Below, piece by piece: positions 20,784 to 30,276 of a stretch of DNA of 64,000 nucleotides. The stretch comes from Pseudomonas sp. ACM7 (lineage in GTDB: Bacteria > Pseudomonadota > Gammaproteobacteria > Pseudomonadales > Pseudomonadaceae): positions 1,907,473 through 1,971,472 of the forward strand of contig NZ_CP024866.1 of assembly GCF_004136015.1 (NCBI RefSeq). The letters are read 5' to 3'. The position numbers were made by a program, and so were the translations under genes. How positions within the stretch are numbered: position 1 is the stretch's first letter; every line of letters starts with the position of its first letter. Below the pieces are notes generated by a model that ran no database searches, had not been told where the DNA came from, and saw only the letters and a program-made list of their open reading frames with translations.

Positions 20784-21508
20784 GACCGAATCTCCTCTGG
20801 CTGCGTGGTGCTGCAGGCATCGTCGTGCAGGGTTAACGTTGCAACATTGGTCTCGATCCGGTCCTTGACCTTCAGAGCAATTTGAGCCCGTACAGGGGCA
20901 TATACCGTTTCCGACAGATTCGCCCGGACGTAACGGCGGCTAATGATGCCTTGTACATCTTCGCCCCAATAGAGATGCGCCAACGGGTTGGAACTCAGCA
21001 ATTGATGGGTTTTGAGCTCGATACAAACACTGCTGAACGAAGTCGGTGTTGGCGCCACGATCACCAGCAAACGAACATCCATCGCAGGTGCCGGCACCTC
21101 GATAGACTGCTTTTCGGACACTTTTTGCATATGGCTGCGCAACAAGTTGGTTGCCGGGTTGATGTCCGATTCGTTGACAATTTTTGACAACACTTCGGCA
21201 GTCACATGCCCTTCATCTGCCCCCACCTTGGACATCGCTGCGGCCGCCCACTGAACCGCCGACTCAACGCTCTCTGAAGGGAGATTCAAGTCTTCGCGCG
21301 CTTTACCGCGCCACATCCAGATACCATCCAGAACTTTTATGTAGGTGTCATACCAACTCACACCCGGCTCTAGTTCTGTTTTTTTATTGGCTGCCAACTG
21401 TGCATACAACACCGTATTGACCATATCATCATAAGTGGTCAGATCCTCTGATTCGGGCACCATCAAAACCGCAGCCCCGACAATCAATACTGAATAATCA
21501 CATCTCAT
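20780..21508 (-). CDS. Unknown protein B of a three-paralogue operon
   Basis: This 242-residue protein belongs to no family I recognise. Residues about 28-75 include LYAQLAANKK, VSWYDTYIKVLDGIWMW and LNLP, which match YASLVANKK, KEWYALFCKVMGETGWM and LNVS in the upstream gene, so the two are diverged paralogues. The first half appears helical. From about residue 145 a beta-rich part begins (DVRLLVIVAPTPTSFSSVCIELKTH). The first residues are only weakly signal-like. The ATG has an excellent GGAGGT 6 nt upstream. The gap to the upstream gene is 59 bp; the downstream gene overlaps by ATGA. Confidence 0.8.
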   Translation of the reverse strand: MRCDYSVLIVGAAVLMVPESEDLTTYDDMVNTVLYAQLAANKKTELEPGVSWYDTYIKVLDGIWMWRGKAREDLNLPSESVESAVQWAAAAMSKVGADEGHVTAEVLSKIVNESDINPATNLLRSHMQKVSEKQSIEVPAPAMDVRLLVIVAPTPTSFSSVCIELKTHQLLSSNPLAHLYWGEDVQGIISRRYVRANLSETVYAPVRAQIALKVKDRIETNVATLTLHDDACSTTQPEEIRS

Positions 21509-21567
21509 TTAAATACCTCCACACAGAGAAGGACAGTCGTTATTTCGACCGCCCTTCCAGGCATCCA

Positions 21568-22353
21568 TCAAATGTCGTAGTCGAGTTTATCAGTCGAGTA
21601 CTTCACAAGTTTCGATGCAATCAATTCTCGAGTCGCCGAAGCCAGCAGATCATTCTTTTCGAAAGCTGTCTCACCGCGATACAGACCTACGTTACGAACA
21701 TCCGTATCGACGAACATTACTTTTGTCGATGAATTCCGGCGTGTAAAACGTACTGCGCCAATGGCAAAAACAGTCGTACCGTTAACATCGATACACGAGC
21801 CGGTCGTTACTCCACCCACACCTTGTTTCAGCAAGTTGCGCTCATAAAGCGTCATTGCGGTATCGCGTTTTTGCAGGGCGGCAATCGCATCACCCGCGGT
21901 TTTCAGCATCAGTGCAGTAGCCGGGCCCGGTACGGTAAGGCCAGCGACTACCGAAGCAAGGATCTCCAGCACCAGCTTGTCCATGCGGACACTGGTTCCC
22001 GACACGTTCAGATCGTTGTAGTACTTGCTGATGGTCATCCAACCCGTTTCACCCATGACTTTACAGAACAGCGCGTACCATTCTTTACCCTGGTGCTCCA
22101 ATGGAAACTTTTTGTTTGCCACAAGCGACGCATAGTGAAAAGCATTCTGCGCGTCACTGCGGTTAATACCGGTGAGGTTACCGCTGAAACTAATGAGGCC
22201 TTCGCCTACGACCGATCCTTTCGACGGCACTTCAACTTCTTCACCCGACACAAACAAACCACGAGGCCTAATAAGCAGTGGCTCACCCAGATCATAACTC
22301 TGTAGTTTCTCTATACAGGCAGCAATATGACTTTCACTAAACATATTATTCAC
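21568..22353 (-). CDS. Unknown protein A of a three-paralogue operon
   Basis: This 261-residue protein is the first gene of the operon. I choose the GTG at 22353 because AAGGAAG lies about 5 nt upstream, whereas the next ATG (22344) is too far from it. A helical half (about 60-165) holds the family signature ANKKFPLEHQGKEWYALFCK and GETGW. A mildly hydrophobic stretch, ILASVVAGLTVPGPATALMLKTAG at about 130-153, could contact or cross a membrane. The last 80 residues look beta-rich. No homologue or function is recognised. The arrangement of three secondary-structure-alike paralogues recalls multi-component toxins or immunity sets, but this is only an inference. Confidence 0.8.
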   Translation of the reverse strand: MNNMFSESHIAACIEKLQSYDLGEPLLIRPRGLFVSGEEVEVPSKGSVVGEGLISFSGNLTGINRSDAQNAFHYASLVANKKFPLEHQGKEWYALFCKVMGETGWMTISKYYNDLNVSGTSVRMDKLVLEILASVVAGLTVPGPATALMLKTAGDAIAALQKRDTAMTLYERNLLKQGVGGVTTGSCIDVNGTTVFAIGAVRFTRRNSSTKVMFVDTDVRNVGLYRGETAFEKNDLLASATRELIASKLVKYSTDKLDYDI

Positions 22354-22411
22354 AATTTCTTCCTTATCGACATTAATGCAAGCCCCTCATGAACTTGTCG
22401 AAAAGAACAAT

Positions 22412-22560
22412 AAACAAACAAACCAACTCAGACAAACCAAAACATGTAACTTCATATACAACACCAACCCAACACAACTAACCAATCAAACTCAACCCAA
22501 CTAAATACAAGTCAATAAAATCAATTCCATACCTTTTCAAACTCAACACCCACAGACACT
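22412..22560 (-). promoter_or_regulatory. Strand-asymmetric leader: plus strand almost without G
   Basis: In about 150 bp only about four G occur on the plus strand, while C and A are abundant. The segment lies just upstream of unknown gene A, so its minus-strand transcript would be an almost C-free, probably unstructured leader. No promoter boxes are clear. Confidence 0.5.
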
Positions 22561-22611
22561 TGACCAACTGATAGACTCCGACTCACCCGTCTCTGGATGC
22601 GAGCCGAAACC

Positions 22612-23208
22612 ATGCTCCATGTGTTATTCAGCGTTTACCTGAAAATGCTAGTGCTCTACAGCCCGTTCTTCGTGTTGTCCTGCTTCATCAGCCTGACCCG
22701 CGGTTATTCGCGCAAGGAACAACGCCGGCTGGCTTGGAAAGTGGCCACCGCCACGCTGGTGTCCAGCGTGTTGCTGTACCTGTTCGGGCGAGTGATTTTC
22801 AGTGTCTTCGGCATCACCGTGGACGCGTTCCGCATCGGCGCCGGCAGTGTGTTGTTCATCTCGGCGCTGGGCATGGCTCAGGGCAAGTCGGCAGTGCAAA
22901 CCGACAACGTGCAGCAGGACGTGACCATCGTCCCGCTGACCATTCCCCTGACGGTCGGCCCCGGCACCATCGGCGCCTTGCTGGTGATGGGCGTGAGTCA
23001 GCCGCATTGGGACGACAAACTCACGGCCATTCTCAGTATTGCCCTGGCCAGTTTCACGGTCGGCGTGGTGCTTTATCTGTCCAACCGCATCGAGCGCATT
23101 CTCGGTGACCAGGGTTTGCAGATCGTCAGCCGGTTGATGGGGTTGTTCGTCTGCGCATTGGCGGCGCAGATCATCTTTACCGGAGTGAAGGGCTATCTGG
23201 TTCCGTGA
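22612..23208 (+). CDS. MarC family membrane protein
   Basis: This 198-residue integral membrane protein of the MarC/YhgN family has about six hydrophobic segments, starting MLHVLFSVYLKMLVLYSPFF. The conserved patch TIVPLTIPLTVGPGTIGALLVMG in the middle is the family hallmark. An upstream in-frame ATG at 22597 would add five residues; 22612 matches the usual N-terminus. Transport substrate and role are not established for the family, and the old link to multiple antibiotic resistance was withdrawn. It is the only plus-strand gene in the accessory segment. Its last 32 bp overlap the end of the toxin tail on the other strand. Confidence 0.85.
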   Translation: MLHVLFSVYLKMLVLYSPFFVLSCFISLTRGYSRKEQRRLAWKVATATLVSSVLLYLFGRVIFSVFGITVDAFRIGAGSVLFISALGMAQGKSAVQTDNVQQDVTIVPLTIPLTVGPGTIGALLVMGVSQPHWDDKLTAILSIALASFTVGVVLYLSNRIERILGDQGLQIVSRLMGLFVCALAAQIIFTGVKGYLVP

Positions 23209-24424
23209 CGCCCACCTTCGTCATTAGCGCGGCGAGCTGCCTGTCCTCGCCATCGATGGCCAGTGCCTGCACCAACTCATCAAGGGTTACGGTCATTGTG
23301 GTGCCATGAACCTGCAGACTCAGACTCATCGAACGGCGCGCGGTCAAATCGTCGGGGTGATTGCGCAAGATCAGGCTGTGTCCGGTATTCGGGTCGGTGA
23401 GCAGCAACTGCCTTTCAACCAGGCTGACCCGCCACACATCCTGCGGCCCGGTATCCAGAATCAATGTGCCAGGCATCAGTGACTCAGCACTCAACGAACG
23501 ACGACAATCAACCACAATGCATTCAAGCCGCTGCCAGACAGTACTCGATACGTTGCAGCTGATCGCTCTGGGCCCATAACTCAAGATCAACTGGGTAACG
23601 CCGTCAGGTATCAACGGCATAACGTCATTGAGCTCACCCTGAAATTCCAGCATCAACACCTCGGCTTCACGACGTGCAACGCTGTTCTCCAGCCACACAT
23701 CCCTCGAAGCGCTGTATGTCCGTTGGCTGGGCGTTTCATGGAGCAAGGCAACAGTTTTGTTTCGAACACCCAGCAGTCGGGTTTCCAGGCTCGTATTGAC
23801 CTCACCCACCACACGATCGATGCCCTCGACGTACCATTGGCAGCCCAAGTAACCGCCAACCGATACAAATGCTTCGTGGGGATGCTTGCTCAGCAGCGCC
23901 TTCAACGCTTGCCTCACGCCCGCATCGTAAGGGTCATTCGTACCCTGTTGCGCCAGAACCCAGTCTCCCGTGACGCCGACAATAAGTGCCGGTTCACCGA
24001 ACATCATCTCGAGTTCAACCCCTTCAAGCGTCCGCCCTCGCAGACCGGGGCCATGTGTCCATACCTGCGCAAAAGACCATTCGGGCCAGACCTTTTGTGG
24101 AACAGGCAACAGGTCCTGCCGCAGAAGCTGCAGACCATTATCAAAGAGTGTCGATAGTTTTTCAGGCTCAAGGAACGCTTGGCGGTAAAGTTGCCCAACG
24201 GAAACATCCAGCAGCCAGCCCGCCTCCTCATCTGGCGTCGTTGCCACCAACTGCACTACCTTGCCAGGGCCCACATCAGCAATCAGCAATCGATGGTCGA
24301 CGTACCAGGCACACAGTTTTTCATCCCGTACGCCGTTACCCAGACCAAGAATCGAAAAGCTCGACGCTTGATGCGCCTTCGCAAGCGCCTCAACGTCGGT
24401 CCAAAACTCAAAGCCAAGGCCCAA
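23177..24424 (-). CDS. C-terminal tail of TcdB-like toxin 1, separated by an in-frame TAG
   Basis: This stretch of about 415 codons lies in the same frame as the toxin gene upstream and follows its TAG (24440-24442). Read through, the two give about 2,365 residues, close to the 2,359-2,368 of the intact sister gene at 30338. Throughout the tail the two paralogues align: SFSILGLGNG with SFAILGLTGF, CAWYVDHRLLIAD with CAWYLGGRLLLAE, VDCRRSL with VDCRHSL, GHSLILRN with GHSLIFRD. The nominal TTG start at 24424 has no ribosome binding site, so independent translation is unlikely. It is either a dead fragment or the product of readthrough. It overlaps the end of the MarC gene by 32 bp. Confidence 0.75.
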   Translation of the reverse strand: MGLGFEFWTDVEALAKAHQASSFSILGLGNGVRDEKLCAWYVDHRLLIADVGPGKVVQLVATTPDEEAGWLLDVSVGQLYRQAFLEPEKLSTLFDNGLQLLRQDLLPVPQKVWPEWSFAQVWTHGPGLRGRTLEGVELEMMFGEPALIVGVTGDWVLAQQGTNDPYDAGVRQALKALLSKHPHEAFVSVGGYLGCQWYVEGIDRVVGEVNTSLETRLLGVRNKTVALLHETPSQRTYSASRDVWLENSVARREAEVLMLEFQGELNDVMPLIPDGVTQLILSYGPRAISCNVSSTVWQRLECIVVDCRRSLSAESLMPGTLILDTGPQDVWRVSLVERQLLLTDPNTGHSLILRNHPDDLTARRSMSLSLQVHGTTMTVTLDELVQALAIDGEDRQLAALMTKVGVTEPDSPSLR

Positions 24425-24439
24425 CGGCCCTCTGGCATC

Positions 24440-27400
24440 CTACAGCCAGTCTTCGTTGACTCCGGCCAGCTGCGACTGCCCTTGCTCGTTGATATCGAAA
24501 TACAGCCCGTCCCTGGTCAACGCAACGTAGCGTTTTTCATTGGCGATGATTTCAATCACATTCCAGGGCCCGATAGGCTCAGCCTGGGCATCCACACCGG
24601 TGACGGTCATCCCGATCTTCTGGCGATAGAGGGTCCGATTGCGCTTGTCAAAGAACAGGACGGTATCGCCCGTGCTGGTCGCGGGTGTCAGCAACATCGG
24701 GCTGACCGCGCCGCCCGACCCCTCAACCTGCGGCACATTGGGACGAATCACCAGGCCATCGGCAGCACGGACCCACGTGCTGACCGGATCCTTTCTGCCC
24801 TGTGTCAAAGGTGTTATCGAGACAAACGCCGCTGGCTGATAATCCACGACTTTCACTTGGGTCAAAGGCCAAAGTTTCGAGTCCTTGACCAGCAGTTCGT
24901 AATCCCACAAGAAGTTCGACCACCCTGGCATGGCGCTCTTGAGCAGCAGGTCTTGCTGACGGTCGGTCAGATGACCTGCAATCGCCAGCAGCAAGACTTC
25001 GTCCTCACCCAACAGGTAAACCACCTCGGCTTCACGCCCAGTGCGCTGGGTCACTTGCTGGACAATCCGAATGACCCCCTGCCCCAGGACCTGGAACACC
25101 GAAATGCTCGAACCGGGCACCGGTTCCATCAGCCTATAGAATCGATTGACCCGCCCGGTGACCACGTCAGAGCGCCAGATGAGTGCTTCCCGGGAGCAAT
25201 AGAAATACGCCTGCCCACCCATAACCGCGCCCAGCCTGGCTTGGTTCGCCAGTGCTGATGGGAGGTCGCGAGCGTAGATAAAACGATCACGGGCCTGCTC
25301 ATAAAAAGCCGTGGTGAGTTGTGGTTCTTGTGGGTCTGCGAACGGAACCGGGAAATTCTGTACCGCTGTGAACGGGCTGGCCAAACGATTGGCGCGGGCC
25401 AGTTTCCTGACTCGGGCCTGGATATTCGCCGTGTCGACAGTCGGGTCGCTCTCCAGCTCTTCGAGCAGCAATTGCTGTTTCGCCCAGTCAACTCGAAACG
25501 AGTGATGCGAAGTCTGGATAACCAATTCAGGCGTACCCATGACGTGAACGTCGACAGCCCCTACCTTCAAAAGGCCTTCGCCGACAACGATATCCTCTTC
25601 GCTCAACCAGAGCGCACGCAGCGTCCAGGCCATGGGGCGAGCCTTCTGTGCCAGTGACAGATTGACCGAACGCACGCCCGGAGTGAGTGTCAGCGCGCAA
25701 TGACCACCCACCCCTTCAATCCTGTAAGACAGCTTGCCGTGCAACATCTTGGGCAGCTCGGGCACCAGCAACGAACGCGGCTCCTGATCCAGCAAGACAC
25801 TGATCGTCGTCTCGCCTTCTATCGGATTCAAGTCTCGCATGATGTATTCGGAGGGGAACTTGTAAAAGGTAAACCAGAACTGGCGATTGCCTGCTGCGTC
25901 GTACTCCAGCTTCAGCGCAGTTTCAAAATGCTCGGAACGCGTGGTCGAAAACGGCAGGGCCGAGTAATCGAAACCGAACCAGGTGTTGGCCACACACGGC
26001 AGGACAATGGCCTGAAAGGTCGTCAAATCGCCAATAGCCGCATGCTCCGGCAACTCGAGGTGTTGTCGAATGTTGATGGCTTTCGAACGATCAAGATTGT
26101 GATTCGGCGGGTGCAGCGCAGAGGTGTTGGCCGATAAAATTTCCTGACTGCCGAACGTCAGTCGCTGGTTGCGTAAATCAATCTCGCGGATGAGCGCATA
26201 AGGGTTCGGATAAAACACGCCCTCCCTGATCGAGTGACCGCCCGAGCGATACGCCTTATCGACGCGGTTCAGGTACTGACCGATCCGCCGTCCTCGCTCC
26301 AATGTGCCGTTGAACCCTTCGACCAGCGCGCTCACGCCAATGGCCAACCCGCCCAGTATCACACCGGCCCCGCCAAGAAACGCAGCCGCCGTACTGGCAC
26401 CGGCCAGGCCGGCGCCTATGCCGGCCACAGACAGTGCCAACCCCGCCGAATCGAACGCCAACTGTGTGCCGTATTGCGCCTGTTGCAGATCGTCCTTGGC
26501 ATTGGCCAGCAGATAGATATCGAAACCCAGAGTCGCCAGTTGCATCACCGTGGCCAAACCATCCCGGGCAATATGTCCCAGCGCATTGACCACCACCGAG
26601 GAGGTGGTCCGGGCCACCAGCGGTGCATCGTTTAACGCCACCCTGAACAGTTTGACCAGATCCACGATGTCGAGCAGATTGCCATGGGCCAGTTGCGCGT
26701 AACTGAGGTACCCGTGCATTCGCACGGCAGTCGTCAGGCTCCGGTCTTCATTGATGTCGCTGATTTGCTCATGGGACTGGAGCGCCACCAGCAGCGCCTG
26801 AACCGTAAAAGCCGCATTCAAGGTATGCACGGCGCTGACATCGGTCGGGTCAACCTTGCCCGGTATGGACGGCTTGACCGACAGCGTCTGGAAGGTCTCC
26901 GTCAGGTAGGAGCGGATCCGCGACAGAACTCCGTCGGTGCTTGACACTCTGACGGTGAGCGTGGGGTCCTTGAGATTGACCAGGCTGATTTCATAGTGTC
27001 CACCCGATACCTCTCGCACACTGTCGAACACCGGAACAAAGTCTCGCCCAAGGTTACTTTCCGCGTGGAGGCGATCAGCGCTGTGCTGAATCTGCTGCGC
27101 CCAGTGACGGGCGTCCAGTTCGTTCAGTCCACGCCCCAGTCGGGCGTTTTCCGCCAATGAACGGGCCCGTAACGCAGCGTGATGTTCCCATGGTGCCACC
27201 GTTACACCGGTGCTGATCGGATCATGGCTCAGCAAACCCGACACATTGATCTGCGACGGCAGCGCCAGATCGGCGATACGTGGGCCATTGAGGTCGACGA
27301 GGTTGAACGTCGCTTCCGTCAGGTGACTGATCTCATAGAGTTTGGCCAGCTCAGGAATGCTCAGAAACTGCTCAAGAGCACGGTGCAGGTCCTGCGCCTG

Positions 27401-30274
27401 GTCAAATCCGAAGACACCGAAATTCGGATCGTAGAAGCGGTAGGCAATCGACTCGCCGTCGACGATTTTTGCCACCAGCATGGAATGGCTTTCGGTGTTG
27501 AGCATCAAGGTACTGGTGGAAGTCCTGGCTTCCAGTGTCTGCATGACCTGATCCAGTCCGGACGCCCCTGATAAAGTGCCCGACTGCGCCATTGGCACAG
27601 TTCGCAGCTCATCAAGGGCCCGCAGAAAAGCATGGGTTTCATTGGCGTCGGGTGCAAGGTTGGCATTGGCCAACCGGCCGCTCAAAGCGTCCACGGCCGA
27701 GGGTCCTTTTTCGATAGCTGCCGCCATAGCCAACACCAGTGGATAACAGCGTCTTCCGGGATCGCCTTCACCCCTGACCAGTAATCCTTGAGGCATCAAC
27801 CTCCCCGTCGAAGCACCTTGCGCGATGAAGGTTTCCAGCACCGTGGCGCTGCGCTGAAAGATGTGGTGACGCAGCTCGTATTGGGCCTGAAACCTGATGC
27901 GGGCTATGTGCTCGCCCCATTGGCGCAACGTCAACGGCTTCTCGAACGCAAGGGCCTTGAGCACCTGAGCGCTGTTCTTCGATGGCTCAACCGTTGCCTG
28001 GGCAGCTGCAAACCCGGCTTCGAATGCAGGATGCCTGCGTGCGAGCAAGGCCTGCTCGATGGCCATATAACGCTGGGCGAAACCCAGGTCGGCGGTGCTC
28101 TGCGCGAGGGTTCGGGTGTGCTGCCAGGCATCGTCGAACCCGGCATTATCCAGCGTCTGCGCGCCGAACAGCCCACCGAGTAGTACTCGATGCACCGGGC
28201 TCAGTTGATCAAGCGGCAGAGAGCCGTGGCCAATACGGACAATCATTTCATTCAAGTTACCGATCGGCTCAAAACCGTGCGAGACCGGAAGTTCGACACG
28301 GGCTTGCGCCAGGATCCGCTGACGCTCATCGAAGCTCAGGGACCAAGGCCTATCGAAGCTCAGGTCGCCACTGAGTTTTTCGTTCATGGCCCTGATGAAG
28401 GGGCCTCCCAGGTCATCCACCCATTGCTGCAAGATGTCGGTCTGTAAAACCGGGCGGCCTTCAATCACAGGCCAACCCTTTTCAAACGTCATAAGCTGAC
28501 CTTTAAGCAGCTCAGTGATGTTGCCTTTGAAATGGGCCTTATAGCCGCCCTGGCCCGCTTTTGTTGTTTCAAGCTCGAACCAGGCCGCCTCAGTCCTGGC
28601 ATTGTCTTTCCAGCTGTGATGGGTTTCTTCTTCGGTGGCGAGGTTAAAGCCGTCGAACAGGTCAACCTTGTCGCTGATCAGTTGGCGGCTTTCAAGCACC
28701 GCATGGTCTTCGACAAAGTCACCCAAACCGCTGGATACCGCCGTCGGCCCGCTCATCGCAATGGCCGATTGGGCACCGAATTTGATGCCATCGGCATCAT
28801 AGTCATTGATCGCCTGCAAAAAACTGTTGAGGCTTTGCAGATTCGCCTTCCAGCTTGAAATCGGACCGTGTTGTTTCTCCAGCTCCCGGATAATCAGATC
28901 GGGAAATGCCTGGCGATCCTGAAGCGATACATTGCTGCTCAACGCCTGCGCAACGACCCGGTCCAGGAACTGATAGTTGCTGCGAATTTTTTCCATAACG
29001 GCGGCGAGTTGCGCAGAACCCGCATGACCACTCAACAGGGCATTGGATAATCCGTTGAATGGCGTCTTGATTTGATTCGTCATCGAATCAGGCGTGTTTT
29101 TATTACCGACACGCAGACCGTTCGACGCAACCATGACGTCATTGAACGGGGCAAAAATATCGCTGAGGGACGGCATGCTTTTGGCAAATGCTGTTATCGC
29201 CTCTCTGTGTTGTTCAGGCACCTTGGGGCGAAAATCCGCATAGGCCTGCCCCCGATTCGGAAGTATTGTCGGGTTGTGATCGAACAATACCTGCATCACA
29301 CCTATACGTTCTTCGGCACTGAAGGCGGCGAGATCCACACCACCGAGCACTTTATGCAGAGACGGCAGCAAATCAGCATCAAGATAGGTTCCACTCTCGA
29401 CGTTCAGAACCTGTAAACGTGTGATATCGGATGCAGCCGCCAGGTTGGTGCGAAACGAAATTTCGCGTTCATAAATATCGAACAACGGTTGATCGATAAG
29501 CTCTACGTGAATGTCTCGATGGGCAACTTCCACGTGTTGCAGAGATTGAAGATTGCGGGCCTTGAGCGCCTTGAGCGCACCTTCATCCTGGCCATAGGCA
29601 CTGACTAAAAGATCGATCCGCGCCTGATCGGCACTCCCGCCCGCCTGGGTGACAGTCTGGATATGCTCGAACATCTGCTGTCGCAACACTCGAGTTCGCT
29701 CGATGTAACGACGGGCCAGCGCAGCAGGCGTATCGACGGCGCCTTGTGGCGCAGAAATCGTCCCCAGCGCCTTGGCTGACTCGACGATAATGCGATTGGT
29801 CTCATGGGCCAGCAAAGCATCGCTGTCATACCACAGGTTGAGGCTGTAACCCTGCGGGGCAAGCATTTGCCGCCAGACATTGATGTAGTCTCCCTGAATA
29901 GCGCCCATGCCGCCGCCCACCCAGACGAAGTGCAACTTCTTGGGGACGGGTTTGGCAGTATTCAGCAGTTCGACCGTTGTACTCAAACGCAGTAAATAGT
30001 TCGTCAATTTATCCCGAACTTTTTGCAGTGTGGCAGACGAACCTTTCGGGTTTATTGATTCGAGCGTTTCCTTCAACAGACTTATCGGCGTCAGTTGGGC
30101 GTCCAGACTCGACGCTTCGGTAGCACCATCGAAGTAACGCAAGGCCGCTGCGTGCTCCGGCATTTCTTTGAAGCCGCTCAACGCAAACTCCAACTCGCGG
30201 CGATCAAACGGCGTGGAAAAAGTGTCAGTCTGATTCAGTGTTCCGGTAGGTGTACTTTTCATTTTCATATCCAT
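24440..30274 (-). CDS. TcdA/TcdB-like giant toxin 1 (glycosyltransferase, Cys-protease-like, pore region), ended by TAG
   Basis: This product of about 1,944 residues resembles large clostridial toxins. The glycosyltransferase (about 110-560) has KLHFVWVGGGMG, NLWYDSDALL, the D-x-x-R of NLAAASDITR and the metal-binding DAD in GTYLDADLLP (about 299-301). A papain-like module follows, with RRCYPLVLAMA, ESHSMLVAK and FYDPNFG as Cys, His and Asp. A pore/delivery region starts near HTLNAAFTVQALL and contains a long Gly/Ala-rich hydrophobic stretch (GAGLAGASTAAAFLGGAGVILGGLAIG). A beta-rich region follows to the stop. No signal peptide is seen. ATG 30274 is taken as start; ATG 30262 and GTG 30295 are alternatives, the last lying inside a hairpin. 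Expected role, by family only: sugar transfer to a host GTPase. Confidence 0.82.
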   Translation of the reverse strand: MDMKMKSTPTGTLNQTDTFSTPFDRRELEFALSGFKEMPEHAAALRYFDGATEASSLDAQLTPISLLKETLESINPKGSSATLQKVRDKLTNYLLRLSTTVELLNTAKPVPKKLHFVWVGGGMGAIQGDYINVWRQMLAPQGYSLNLWYDSDALLAHETNRIIVESAKALGTISAPQGAVDTPAALARRYIERTRVLRQQMFEHIQTVTQAGGSADQARIDLLVSAYGQDEGALKALKARNLQSLQHVEVAHRDIHVELIDQPLFDIYEREISFRTNLAAASDITRLQVLNVESGTYLDADLLPSLHKVLGGVDLAAFSAEERIGVMQVLFDHNPTILPNRGQAYADFRPKVPEQHREAITAFAKSMPSLSDIFAPFNDVMVASNGLRVGNKNTPDSMTNQIKTPFNGLSNALLSGHAGSAQLAAVMEKIRSNYQFLDRVVAQALSSNVSLQDRQAFPDLIIRELEKQHGPISSWKANLQSLNSFLQAINDYDADGIKFGAQSAIAMSGPTAVSSGLGDFVEDHAVLESRQLISDKVDLFDGFNLATEEETHHSWKDNARTEAAWFELETTKAGQGGYKAHFKGNITELLKGQLMTFEKGWPVIEGRPVLQTDILQQWVDDLGGPFIRAMNEKLSGDLSFDRPWSLSFDERQRILAQARVELPVSHGFEPIGNLNEMIVRIGHGSLPLDQLSPVHRVLLGGLFGAQTLDNAGFDDAWQHTRTLAQSTADLGFAQRYMAIEQALLARRHPAFEAGFAAAQATVEPSKNSAQVLKALAFEKPLTLRQWGEHIARIRFQAQYELRHHIFQRSATVLETFIAQGASTGRLMPQGLLVRGEGDPGRRCYPLVLAMAAAIEKGPSAVDALSGRLANANLAPDANETHAFLRALDELRTVPMAQSGTLSGASGLDQVMQTLEARTSTSTLMLNTESHSMLVAKIVDGESIAYRFYDPNFGVFGFDQAQDLHRALEQFLSIPELAKLYEISHLTEATFNLVDLNGPRIADLALPSQINVSGLLSHDPISTGVTVAPWEHHAALRARSLAENARLGRGLNELDARHWAQQIQHSADRLHAESNLGRDFVPVFDSVREVSGGHYEISLVNLKDPTLTVRVSSTDGVLSRIRSYLTETFQTLSVKPSIPGKVDPTDVSAVHTLNAAFTVQALLVALQSHEQISDINEDRSLTTAVRMHGYLSYAQLAHGNLLDIVDLVKLFRVALNDAPLVARTTSSVVVNALGHIARDGLATVMQLATLGFDIYLLANAKDDLQQAQYGTQLAFDSAGLALSVAGIGAGLAGASTAAAFLGGAGVILGGLAIGVSALVEGFNGTLERGRRIGQYLNRVDKAYRSGGHSIREGVFYPNPYALIREIDLRNQRLTFGSQEILSANTSALHPPNHNLDRSKAINIRQHLELPEHAAIGDLTTFQAIVLPCVANTWFGFDYSALPFSTTRSEHFETALKLEYDAAGNRQFWFTFYKFPSEYIMRDLNPIEGETTISVLLDQEPRSLLVPELPKMLHGKLSYRIEGVGGHCALTLTPGVRSVNLSLAQKARPMAWTLRALWLSEEDIVVGEGLLKVGAVDVHVMGTPELVIQTSHHSFRVDWAKQQLLLEELESDPTVDTANIQARVRKLARANRLASPFTAVQNFPVPFADPQEPQLTTAFYEQARDRFIYARDLPSALANQARLGAVMGGQAYFYCSREALIWRSDVVTGRVNRFYRLMEPVPGSSISVFQVLGQGVIRIVQQVTQRTGREAEVVYLLGEDEVLLLAIAGHLTDRQQDLLLKSAMPGWSNFLWDYELLVKDSKLWPLTQVKVVDYQPAAFVSITPLTQGRKDPVSTWVRAADGLVIRPNVPQVEGSGGAVSPMLLTPATSTGDTVLFFDKRNRTLYRQKIGMTVTGVDAQAEPIGPWNVIEIIANEKRYVALTRDGLYFDINEQGQSQLAGVNEDWL

Positions 30275-30276
30275 AT

